Shown here in pieces: positions 1 through 10,804 of a stretch of DNA of 64,000 nt. This DNA is from Lepus europaeus. Its lineage: Eukaryota > Chordata > Mammalia > Lagomorpha > Leporidae. Position 1 is the stretch's first letter. Every line of letters starts with the position of its first letter. A program made the position numbers and the translations under genes. The stretch spans positions 11,691,294 to 11,755,293 of the forward strand of contig NC_084834.1 of assembly GCF_033115175.1 (NCBI RefSeq), written 5' to 3'. The notes beneath the pieces are model-generated. The model saw only the letters and a list, made by a program, of their open reading frames with translations. It had not been told where the DNA came from and made no database searches.

Positions 1-38
1 CCACCAAATACATACATAATTTTTTATAATTTTTTTAT

Positions 39-366
39 GCTGTGGTATAGTGGGTAAAGCTGCCACCTGCAGTGCCAGCATCCCATATGGGTGCCGGTTC
101 GAGTCCCGGCTGCTCCACTTCCAAACCAGCTCTCTGTTATGGCCTGGGAAAGCAGTAGAGGATGGCCCAAGTCCTTGGGCCCCTGCACCTGCATAGAAGA
201 CCTGGAAGAAGCTCCTGGCTCCTGGCTTCAGATTGGTGCAGCTCCGGCCAATGCAGCCAATTGGGGAGTGAACCAATAGAAGGAAGACCTCTCTCTGCCT
301 CTCCTTCTCTCAGTGTGTAACTGTGACTTTCAAGTAAAATAAATAAATCTTTAAAAAAAAAAAAAA
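39..366 (+). mobile_element. CSINE (rabbit C-repeat SINE)
   Basis: Head GCTGTGGTATAGTGGGTAAAGC, intact B box GGTTCGAGTCC, CTGCTCCACTTCC core, AATAAATAAATCTTTA15 tail. The first bases of the head are missing or diverged. Confidence 0.9.
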
Positions 367-628
367 GAGTGTATGAGTGGCTTAGAGAGGATCCCGTGGC
401 CTCTGGGACAACCTAGGGAAGTGGGCTGGCGCCAAGAGGCACAGCTGCCAGCGCACCTGCTGAGGGGCCCAGGCAGAGGCGCAGTAGCACTGACCTCTCC
501 GGGAATGGCGAGGGCTCCCTCTACCCCCAAGGCAGTGCTGGGGCCCAACACTCAAGCTTGCCTTTCTTCTACTCCTTGCTTTCTCCACGGGTTTTATCCC
601 TAGGCATCCTGTCACCCAGATCTCTCTC

Positions 629-940
629 TTTAAAAACAGATTGTGTATTTGAAAGGCAGAGTTACACTGAGAGATGGAGAGATGAGAGAGAAAGATCTTC
701 CATTTGCTGGTTCACTCCCCAAATGGCTGCAATGGCCAGAGCTGGGCCAGGCTGAAGCCAGGAGTCTGGAATGCCACTCAGGTCTCCCACGTGGGTGCAG
801 GCGCCCAAGCACTTGGACCATCTTCTGCTTCCCCAGGCCCATTAGCAGGGAGCTGGATCAGCAAGGGGAACAGCCAGGACTCTAACGGGCACTCATATAG
901 GATGCCGGCGTCATTAACCCGCTGTGCCACAACACGGGCC
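629..940 (-). mobile_element. CSINE, minus strand
   Basis: Reads ATTTGAAAGGCAGAGTTACA, TCTTCCATTTGCTGGTTCAC and ends GCTGTGCCACAACACGGGCC, the complement of a CSINE head. Confidence 0.9.
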
Positions 941-1116
941 TCTCTCACCCACATCTCATTTCTTTCCCCGGCACAGCCATGAAGGGACAGAGGATGAAAT
1001 TGAGAACCTTCAATCCGGAGTCGCACAGGGTGCGTTCACTGTCCAATCAGCTACTTTGTAGTCCAGACACCTCCAGAAACCTACTCAGCCTCTCCACATC
1101 AAGTCAGATCTTCTAA

Positions 1117-1430
1117 TTGTTTACTTATTATTTATTTGAAAGGCCAAGAAGCAGAGAGAGAGAGAGAGAGGTCTTCCATTAGCTGCATCATTCCCTAAAT
1201 GTCCATAACACTCAGGGCCTGGGCCAAGCCAAGGCCAGGAGCCAGGAGCTCAATCCAGGTCTCCCAAGGAGGTGGCAAGAACCCAAGGATTTGAGCCATC
1301 AATGCTGCCTCCCAGGGCGCATGGTCATAGGAGGCTGGAGTCAGAAGTCGTGCTGGGACTCGAAGCCAGGCACTACCACAGGGGATGTGGGCATCTCAGA
1401 TGGTCTAACTGTGCAGCACACACCAGTCCC
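1117..1430 (-). mobile_element. Diverged CSINE, minus strand
   Basis: TTATTTATTTGAAAGGCCAAG tail with an (AG)n run and a degraded head ending CACACCAGTCCC. An older copy by divergence. Confidence 0.75.
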
Positions 1431-1713
1431 TTAAAAAAAAAAAAAAAAGGGTCCCCAGGGCCTGGGCAGGACAGGCATCAGACACCTGTTGCCTCCACCT
1501 TCTGTGGCTACAGCCTGGAAGCATTGCAAGTCATGGCCTCCTCCACCTGCCCAGACGACGCCCAGCTCAGGCTCCACCTGCAGCACCAGCTGCAAGGTCT
1601 TTCTGAAGCCTGGGGGCTCCGCTGTGTCACCAGCAAGCTCTCCTTTCTGCAGACTTCCAAGCAGAACCCGCCTGGTCTCTAGGCTGGCCATCATTGCCGA
1701 AGACATGGCCACA

Positions 1714-1921
1714 GGGGCCGGTGCTGTGGCACAGCGGGTAAAACAGGCGCCGGTTCGAGTCCGGCTGCTCCACTTCTGATCTGGCTCCCTGGGGAAGGCA
1801 GCGGGGGATGACCTGAGCGCTTGGGCCCCTGCTACCTACAGGAAGCTCCTGGCTCCTGGCTTCGGCCTGGCTCAGCCCTGGCCATTACAGCCACTTGGGG
1901 AGTGAACCAGAGGATGGAAGA

Positions 1922-1955
<34 letters not shown>

Positions 1956-1972
1956 CCACTCTCTAAAAGAAA
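1714..1972 (+). mobile_element. CSINE with internal deletion
   Basis: GGGGCCGGTGCTGTGGCACAG head, B box GGTTCGAGTCC, (CT)n run at 1921-1950. Part of the A-box to B-box spacer is missing and the tail is short. Confidence 0.85.
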
Positions 1973-2887
1973 AGATGGCAATAACCAATCCAGAGCTCCA
2001 GGGAGTGCTGGCGAGGCAGTCCGCTGTTGACCTATACGTCTCCCACAAACCTCTGAGGACCCCCAGGATAGCTGAGCCCCCCAGGGTGGGCCCCGGATAC
2101 AGGTGCTCAGTGTGACCCAGACCATCTCTGGGCCCCAAATCCCCCCCTCCTGGCTCCTGGGGTGGATGGCCCACAGCCAGGCTGACTCTGAGCACTTCCC
2201 CAGGTCTTTTCTGTAGAGCGCTGTGTGTCCTGTGGGAACGCCCCAGGCTCCGCTGGCCTGCAGGTGGGGGCTTCTCTCCTGCAAGGCCGCAGGGGTGGCT
2301 ACAGAATGAAGGCCCAGGTCCCAGCCGGGACTTCGCCTTTGTCTGCGGTGGGTTTCAGGCGCCGCGCTCCCCCTCCGCCTCCTTCACGGAGACAAACACA
2401 CCTGTCTCCCCGACAAGGCGGTGGTGGGGTGCAGCTGATGAGTTGGATTCCAGGGGCGGGAGCAGAGCAGTGAGGCCCTGGGCAGCCCCAGGGCCAGGAC
2501 TCCTGGAGCCAGTGCCTACTTGCTTCCCAACAAGTTCGGGGCTCCGAGTTCAGGTAATTAGGCCCTTGGCAATCTCACCTGAGCCCGCCAATAAGCTGAG
2601 ACAAACATGCTCAGCCCCTCTTCTGGGGGGGGGGGGAGGGAGAGGAAGCAAGAGGGGGAGGGGCAAGGAAACTGTTTTCTGGGCCCCAAATCAAGGCCTG
2701 GGGAGCAGGAGGCAGAATGCTGTTAGTGTACGATGCGGCCTCTCCAAACCTCCACCACCACAGCACACCCAGGGCTTCCTCCTCCTGCCACAGAACTGGG
2801 CGGCCTCCTGTCGCCACCACCACCACTGGGGATGGGGGGGGGGGGATACCTGTTGGGGCTACAACCTGACCAGGGTTTCAGACTGTA

Positions 2888-3195
2888 GGGCTGGGGGTTG
2901 GTGTTGTACCCAGGCATCCCATATGGGTGCCGGTTTGAGCCCCAACTGCTCTGCTTCTGATCCAGCTCCGAGCTAACACAGCGGAAGATGGCCCAAGTGC
3001 CTGGGCCCCTGCACCTGTGTGGGAGACCCAGAAGAAGTTCCTGGCTTCAGATCAGCCCAGTGCTGACCGTTGTAGCCATCTGGGGAGTGAACCAGCAGAT
3101 GGAAGACCTCTCTGTCTCTCTCAGTCTTCCCCCACTTCATCTCTCTCTATATATATATATTCTGAACTTTCAAATAAATCAATCTTTTTCAAAAA
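2888..3195 (+). mobile_element. CSINE
   Basis: CATCCCATATGGGTGCCGG, GGGGAGTGAACCAGCAGATG and CAAATAAATCAATCTTTT tail; the head is diverged. Confidence 0.85.
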
Positions 3196-3409
3196 TGATT
3201 GTGGGGTGGCTCTCCCTGTGCCGGAGGGGAAAAGGGAAGGCAGCAGAATGCCCCACTGCAGCCCACTGAAAAGTCTGAAAATAGTACGGAGCAGCTGAGT
3301 GACCTCTGTGCCCCCGGCCTCTGTCCCCACCAGCTGCGGAGGGCTCAGTCCTCGAAGGCTGTTCCCTACCATCTCTCCACTGGGTCGGGGAGAATGTGGT
3401 TAAACCACA

Positions 3410-3560
3410 AAACTTGCCCTTTAGTGAGTGTTTGCTAGGGGTCTGGCCTATGTCCCTAGGAAGAGTCTAACTAATTCCCCAGAGGCAGCACTTGTTGGTC
3501 TCCCAGTGCACAGACCAGCAGACTGAGGCCAAGGAAGAAATTCAGAAGTGTGTCCAAAGC
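3410..3560 (-). repeat. MIR-like relic
   Basis: AGACTGAGGCCAAGGAAGAAATT and TGTCCAAAGCCG fit the minus-strand MIR pattern (GAAACTGAGGC...AAGGTCACACAG) with heavy divergence. Confidence 0.45.
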
Positions 3561-4294
3561 CGAATTGAGGCTTTAATGGCTATGCAATGGAATTGAATGC
3601 TCCCATTCATTCAAACCAGCAGGCCCTGGTGCCCGCGGCCAGCTCTGCCAATGCACTTCCTGGGTGCAACTGGCCCAGCTAGCCATCAGAGTTTGGGGGT
3701 CATCTCTGCACCCCGCAGGTCTCCGCCTCTCCCCGGCTCCGGAAACCTTCAAGGATGCTCCAGCCGCCTCTGCCTTTCCCAATGCTGACCCCTATGGAAC
3801 AGGAAGAGGGTTTCTAGCTCCTCACGCTGCCCACCCTCCCGACAGGTGCAGAGGGGGCGCCCCGTGGGGTCCTCGCAGTTGAGCCGGGCGGCCGGCGGGA
3901 AGCCTGTCACTTCCTTCCCCCCACCCCCGCAGGCCGGCCGAGCTCTCGGCCTCGCGCGGCGAGACGTGGGCACTGCAGCCAGTCTGGGGCGCCTGCCGCT
4001 CGCCCAGGAACACGGACCTCGCTCCGGTTCCTGACCCCGAGTCGGGAACCCACTGAGCCCCCCACCCCACCCCGTGCGTGCACGCGCAGCAGGGAGCGCG
4101 CTGGAGGAGCAAGGGCAGGGACTGGCGCCTCAGAAGCTCGCGGGTCGCCGCCTGCCGCCGGGTTCCACGGCCGGAGGCCGGAGCAGCCGGCCGATTTTTC
4201 ACGCCCCCCAGACCGCCTCCCTGGGTGACGCTACAGTCTGTGCGGTTCCTTTAAAGGCTGCGGGTTCCGCTCTTCTTCCCTTTTCCACTGGATG

Positions 4295-4309
4295 CCAAAA
4301 TATGCAAAT
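4295..4309 (+). promoter_or_regulatory. Distal CArG-like plus octamer element upstream of EGR3
   Basis: CCAAAATATG (one base off a CArG box) overlaps a perfect octamer ATGCAAAT at 4302-4309. This A/T-rich island stands in otherwise GC-rich DNA about 1.9 kb upstream of the predicted start. A second CArG-like string, CCTTGTATGG, lies at about 4379-4388. It is a candidate distal serum response element; function is inferred. Confidence 0.35.
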
Positions 4310-5956
4310 CCGGAGACCGGAATCGGCAGCCAAATCGAGCAGGAGAAGGGGCGCGGCCGGCGCGTCACCGGATCCGCTCCTTGTATGGCTCTTCCCGGCT
4401 TGGCCCGCCGCCCCGCGACCCTCCCTGCAGCCGCCGGGGGGCCCCTCCCGCACCCAGCCCGGCTCGCACCGCCGCCCACGCCCCCCGACCGGCCAGGGAG
4501 GGAGCCGGGGGCGGGAGGCGCTGCATGCCCTGATTCCGGCCGGAGCCCGGGACCGCTGCGGCGCGCTCGCTCCCCGCGCCGCGCGGGCGGAGGCGAGCCG
4601 GAGGGCGCTGCGCCTCCCCGCCGGAGGAGAGGGGAGCCTGGCGCGGGGGAGAGGGGCTCGCGGGCGACGGGAATCCCTCCTTTCCCAAGAGCCGGAGAGG
4701 ATCCGGGGGAGGCCGGGCCCTCCCGTCCCCGGCTCTCCGCCGAGGGGAGGGGAGGGGAGGCAGCGGGGCTGTCATCCACCCCCGGGCGCAATTGTGCGCT
4801 CGGGAGTTCCTCCCACACGTCCCCGGCCCGCGTGGCCCTCCCACGGCGCGAGGCCCGGCGAGCCGCTCTTCCTCCTTGTCAACACTCCCACTTCCCCCCC
4901 TCCCCGAGGGATGCACCTTCCCCGCCCCCCGACCCCGACTCGCTGGCGGGGGACGCGGGATTCACCGCGCCCACGCGGCCACCGGCGAGGGAATCCTCCC
5001 GCGCCAAGCCGGTGTGACTCGGGGTCGCACCCCACCCCCAGGCTCCCGCGCTCTCCCCTCTCCCGCCGCCCGGCCGCGCTAGCTCCTAGAGCAGGCCCCG
5101 GGGAACGCAGCCGCCCCCGGAATCCGCCGCCGCGCGGGTCGGCACATAGGCCGCCCTTGACTGCGGGGCGCCCGCAGGCAGCCATGAGGACAGCCCGGTG
5201 GAAGGCGAGGGGGCGGCCGCCGTGGTGGCTCGCGGACTGTGGGCTCCGCGGCGCGCGGCGGCGGCGCCCGAGCCTGCTGCTGGCTCCTCCTGCCACCCTG
5301 TGACCAGAGGGGTTGCTGTGGAACCGTTAGGAGATTTGCCGGGGAGCGAGCTGCGTGCACGTGTTTTCGGTGCCCTCAACTTCACTCTTTCCCCAACGGC
5401 GTAACTGCGCATCCTGGACCTCGCTGTGCCGGGCTCTGGCCCCCCACCCCCTGCCCAGTGCAGCCCTGGGCTGCTACGGATCTCCGGGCCACGCAGCGCC
5501 CCGCCAGGGGTCCGCACAGAGCCGAGGGCCCAGGGAGGGGCAGGGGCGTGGGCGGCCGGGCAGAGTAAAGTCCGCTTGAAAGTCCTCAGGACCCTGGACC
5601 CAGCAGCACGACACGCTGGAAGCCCAGTCTCACGGGAACACTCCCGTTCCCCCAGTCGGGGGCGGGCAGGGTCCCGAACGCGGGGGGCGCGGGTCAGAGC
5701 ACTCGCCCTCCGGGTGCCCCAGCAATCGGTCAGCTGCTGCAAGGGGACCCGGCCGGGCGTTTTCAAGTCTTTCTCCCTGCTGGAGGTGTCAGGGGGTCAC
5801 TTGCAAGCAGCACCCCCCAGAAACAGAGCCCTGAAGTCCAAGCACACCCTCAGAGCCGGGGTTCGGAGTGCGCGCGCTGCGCGGCGGCGCTGCGCTCTCT
5901 GCTCCCGCATCTCCCTCCCTTCTCTCCTCCGTTCCTCCTTCCCCCACCCCGCCTTT

Positions 5957-5988
5957 TTTTATTTTATTTTATTTTATTTTATTTTTTT
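5957..5988. repeat. (ATTTT)n simple repeat in the EGR3 upstream region
   Basis: About five tandem ATTTT units followed by a T run lie within GC-rich DNA about 200 nt upstream of the predicted cap site. It could act as a nucleosome-poor element or simply be a polymorphic microsatellite. Confidence 0.75.
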
Positions 5989-6051
5989 CCCCGAGCGGCG
6001 AGCGGTGCGGGCGCTGCACGTCGGCCGCGGCCCGCTTCCTGCTTTCTAATG

Positions 6052-6078
6052 TTCCATTGTGAGGAGCTTCCATTGTGA
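6052..6078 (+). repeat. Tandem TTCCATTGTGA motif in the EGR3 promoter
   Basis: Exact 11-bp copies occur at 6052-6062 and 6068-6078, 16 bp apart. ATTGT is a SOX-type core and TTCC an ETS/NFAT-type core, so the pair may bind a factor twice on nearly the same face of the helix. The factor is not known to me. Confidence 0.6.
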
Positions 6079-6083
6079 CGTCG
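6076..6083 (+). promoter_or_regulatory. EGR3: CRE-like site (TGACGTCG)
   Basis: Seven of eight bases match the CREB/ATF consensus TGACGTCA. The site overlaps the second copy of a TTCCATTGTGA repeat and lies 26 nt upstream of the CArG box. Confidence 0.6.
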
Positions 6084-6109
6084 CACCCCTTCGGCTGGGC
6101 TTTGTCTGT

Positions 6110-6119
6110 CCATATATGG
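6110..6119 (+). promoter_or_regulatory. EGR3: CArG box / serum response element core (CCATATATGG)
   Basis: A perfect CC(A/T)6GG SRF site lies about 70 nt upstream of the predicted cap site. SRF with ELK-type ETS partners is known to drive rapid induction of EGR genes. CRE-like motifs flank it on both sides. Confidence 0.8.
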
Positions 6120-6124
6120 GCAGC

Positions 6125-6132
6125 TACGTCAC
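6125..6132 (-). promoter_or_regulatory. EGR3: CRE-like site (GTGACGTA on the minus strand)
   Basis: TACGTCAC on the plus strand lies just after the CArG box and 20 nt before the TATA-like element. It contains the CGTCA half-site recognised by CREB/ATF factors. Confidence 0.5.
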
Positions 6133-6152
6133 GGAGCTTTCCCGGGGCTCGG

Positions 6153-6160
6153 ATAAATAG
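6153..6160 (+). promoter_or_regulatory. EGR3: EGR3 TATA-like box (ATAAATAG)
   Basis: GGATAAATAGG lies 34 nt downstream of the CArG box and about 510 nt upstream of the coding start. TATA-like boxes of this form are typical of EGR-family immediate-early promoters. It places initiation near 6180-6190. Confidence 0.7.
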
Positions 6161-6251
6161 GCTGCTGGAGTTCCCTGGCTGCGAGCTTTTGGGCAGCAGT
6201 GAGCTTGCTAGGTAGCGGCGGGGCTGGTGGTGGTGCTGGTGGCTGGTGGCA

Positions 6252-6282
<31 letters not shown>
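6252..6282 (+). repeat. CGG repeat in the EGR3 5' UTR
   Basis: Roughly ten uninterrupted CGG/GGC units, ending in GGTGGC, are transcribed in the EGR3 leader. GC-rich triplet runs in leaders can form hairpins or G-quadruplexes and can vary in length. Confidence 0.85.
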
Positions 6283-6284
<2 letters not shown>

Positions 6285-6567
6285 GCTCGGGGGAGGGGGC
6301 GGGGGCCGCGGGCGCGCGTCTGTTTGTGAGATCAATCCCGAGGCGGCGTGCGACCCCCCGAAGCCCAGATCGCCCCTGGCCCAGCCCCCACCCCACCCCC
6401 TGCACACGCCCCACCCCCCCACCCCCACCCCTCCCCAACCCCGGACCCAGCCTCCGACTGCACCAGCGGCGGCTCCCACCTGGATTTACCCCCCAAAAAG
6501 AGAGCTGAGCTCCCCGAACCCACCCTTCCCCTTCTCCCTCCCCTTCCCCCCGAACTTTCGCTCTCGC

Positions 6568-6668
6568 ATGCTGTTCCCCTGCACCACGGATCGCCTCTCG
6601 GATGCCGCTCGCCTGGAGGCTGCGTTAGGAGCGGGCGGCGGCGGCGGCGGCGGCGGCTCGGGAGTGCT

Positions 6669-6672
<4 letters not shown>
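6568..6672 (+). CDS. Upstream ORF in the EGR3 leader, stop overlaps the EGR3 start codon
   Basis: ATG at 6568 opens a 34-codon frame that ends in TGA at 6670-6672. The stop shares four bases (ATGA, 6669-6672) with the EGR3 start. The frame crosses the GGC run and would give a run of about eight glycines after LGAG. The ATG context (CTCTCGCATGC) is weak, so many ribosomes would probably scan past it. No peptide family is recognised. Translation is an inference; the ORF itself is plain in the sequence. Confidence 0.5.
6602..6628 (+). CDS. Short upstream ORF in the EGR3 leader
   Basis: ATG at 6602 followed by seven codons and TAG at 6626-6628. The context (CTCGGATGC) is poor at +4. It lies inside the longer upstream ORF in another frame and could further lower initiation at 6669. 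Confidence 0.35.
   Translation: MPLAWRLR
6634..6657 (+). repeat. GGC repeat just upstream of the EGR3 start codon
   Basis: Eight GGC-type units end 12 nt before the coding ATG. The run codes for polyglycine in the frame of the upstream ORF that begins at 6568. Confidence 0.85.
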
Positions 6673-9222
<2,550 letters not shown>

Positions 9223-9764
9223 GGCTCGGGCGCCCAGATCCCCGCTTTAACCCCTCCAGTGCCTCCCGGCTGCTCGCTTGAAATCAGCGGGAGAGCCGGC
9301 CTCGGAGGCTCAGGGGCCGAGTCCTGGCCGCTCCGTGGACGTGTGGCCCCTTGCTCCCCTTCGACGCCCCCTCCCCTGACACCCCGGTTCCCATCGTTTC
9401 ACGCCGACCAGCGGTCGGGGGCCGGGGCCGGAGGCGGCTTCCCTTGGCTGTCCACACCCCACCACCACCACCACCACCTTAGCCAAGGCGTGGGGGCGGA
9501 AAGGTGGCGTCTAGCCCGCTTTGTTCAGTTCGGATCGCCTTGATCCAGGGGCCGCGGGGCCGTGCCAAGGACCTGAAAGGGGAACTGGAGACGGGGCCCA
9601 CCCAACGACCCTCGCCCGACCCGAGCACCTCACTGCTTGCCCCGCGTCTCCCTCCTCGCGAGGGGGAGGGGGTAAGGAGCGCACCGAAGGGCGGCTGCGT
9701 GCCGGGATGCGCGCGAGTGTGTGCCTGCTCGCGTGTGAGTGTGTGTGCCCGTGAGGGGGGGTGG

Positions 9765-9789
9765 GTGTGCGCGCGCGCGCGCGTGTGTG
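9765..9789. repeat. Alternating (TG)(CG)(TG) tract, Z-DNA candidate, EGR3 3' UTR
   Basis: Twenty-five bases of strict purine-pyrimidine alternation with a CG core lie about 540 nt after the EGR3 stop, within a wider TG-rich segment from about 9714. Confidence 0.8.
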
Positions 9790-10181
9790 AGATTCTGGAG
9801 CTGAACTGGGCTGTGTGTACCTTTAACTCTAGCAGCATGTCCGAGCCCCCAGGCCGCTGGGGCCTGCCCCAGCCTGGGGACCGCTGAACCTGCCTTTGGA
9901 ACGTGTCTCTGGCGTCAGCCCCACTTTTCCAAGGCTCTGTGCCTGCGTGTGCCCTCTGCTCCTGCCACCCCCTTTCTCTCCCTTCTCCCCCTCTAAGCTG
10001 TCAACCCACCCTTTTCAGAATCCTGCCTCCCCCCACCCAAAGGCAGGCCTCAGGCCGCCGCCCCATCTTGATTTGCGTCACTCACGTGCCCATTTCTCCT
10101 TCCCACCACTCACGGGGAGGCTCCCTGGCACTTCCCAGGTCAGCGCCGACACGACAGGTAGAATTTAAGTCTGTGTCTATG

Positions 10182-10263
10182 GTGTGTGTGTGTGCGTGCG
10201 CGTGCGTGTGTGCATGGCGTGTATGTATATGTGTGTGTGTGGTGCCACACATAACATACACAC
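10182..10263. repeat. (TG)n-rich microsatellite in the EGR3 3' UTR
   Basis: Interrupted TG/CG dinucleotides followed by a short complementary CACACA stretch, so the RNA could pair with itself. It is part of the EGR3 transcript if the 3' UTR end is right. Confidence 0.75.
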
Positions 10264-10755
10264 AGTTTGTTTTCCTCTAAGGTACTTGGGCATCCACTGC
10301 GGTGCATGGGAGTCTAGAGAATTTGTAGGCGGATACAGCTTTAAATGCTTTATTTTTTATGAGAATTGGAACTGATGAGCTGATATCTACACGTGCGTGC
10401 GTGTGGGACTATATAGACACACCTCGCAGTCCCAGCGTCCCTCAACAAGCACAGGGATTTTTTCCCCCATTCACCCTTGTGGATGAATGAGGTGTATCTT
10501 CCAGACCCCTGTCTGGGCTCCTCTCTGCCCTGCCCCCTTACCTCGGCTCAGGCACCCTCTCCCCAGCCCCCCCATGTCCTGCCCAGCCCTTGCCCGCCCA
10601 GCGTGGCTGCTTCGATGGGGCCTCCAGCCCACTGAATGTATTGCTTCCTTTTTAGCGTGATTTCTCCTGAGGTCACTCCACCCCGCCCAGAGAAGGAACA
10701 AAGGTCTGGAGTTTACAGAATGTCTGTTTTTAAAGTCACTTTATGCATCTCCCAC

Positions 10756-10804
10756 TTTTTTTTTTTTTAAAGAAAAAAAAAATCACTTTTTTTTTTTTTT
10801 TTTT
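10756..10804 (+). repeat. T13 - A-rich - T18 tract in the EGR3 3' UTR
   Basis: Thirteen T, then AAAG and ten A, then after TCAC eighteen T (10787-10804). The A-run could pair with either T-run in RNA and form a short hairpin. It marks the change from the GC-rich to the A/T-rich part of the 3' UTR. Confidence 0.75.

Larger units (their letters stand above)
367..3830. other. Intergenic region upstream of EGR3
   Basis: Repeat-rich DNA with four SINE copies after the first one, and a MIR-like relic near 3.45 kb. No coding region with recognisable domain or codon signature is seen. Confidence 0.7.
6180..6668 (+). promoter_or_regulatory. EGR3: EGR3 5' UTR (start approximate)
   Basis: The leader is inferred from a TATA-like element at 6153-6160, which predicts a start near 6180-6190. 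It is about 490 nt long and carries two CGG/GGC runs (about 6252-6282 and 6634-6657) and two upstream ATGs (6568 and 6602). I see no splice signal needed between the cap site and the coding ATG. The exact cap site cannot be read from sequence alone. Confidence 0.7.

Noticed and set aside
90-120. tRNA-like B-box sequences (GGTTCGAGTCCCGGC), also at 1752, 25805 and others
   Set aside because: They are internal promoters of tRNA-derived SINEs; no cloverleaf with acceptor stem pairing is formed.
4074-5303. Plus-strand open frame of 409 codons upstream of EGR3
   Set aside because: It lies in CpG-island DNA where stop codons are rare. All three plus frames and the minus frames are long there, and composition is low-complexity Arg/Pro/Gly/Ala with no domain.
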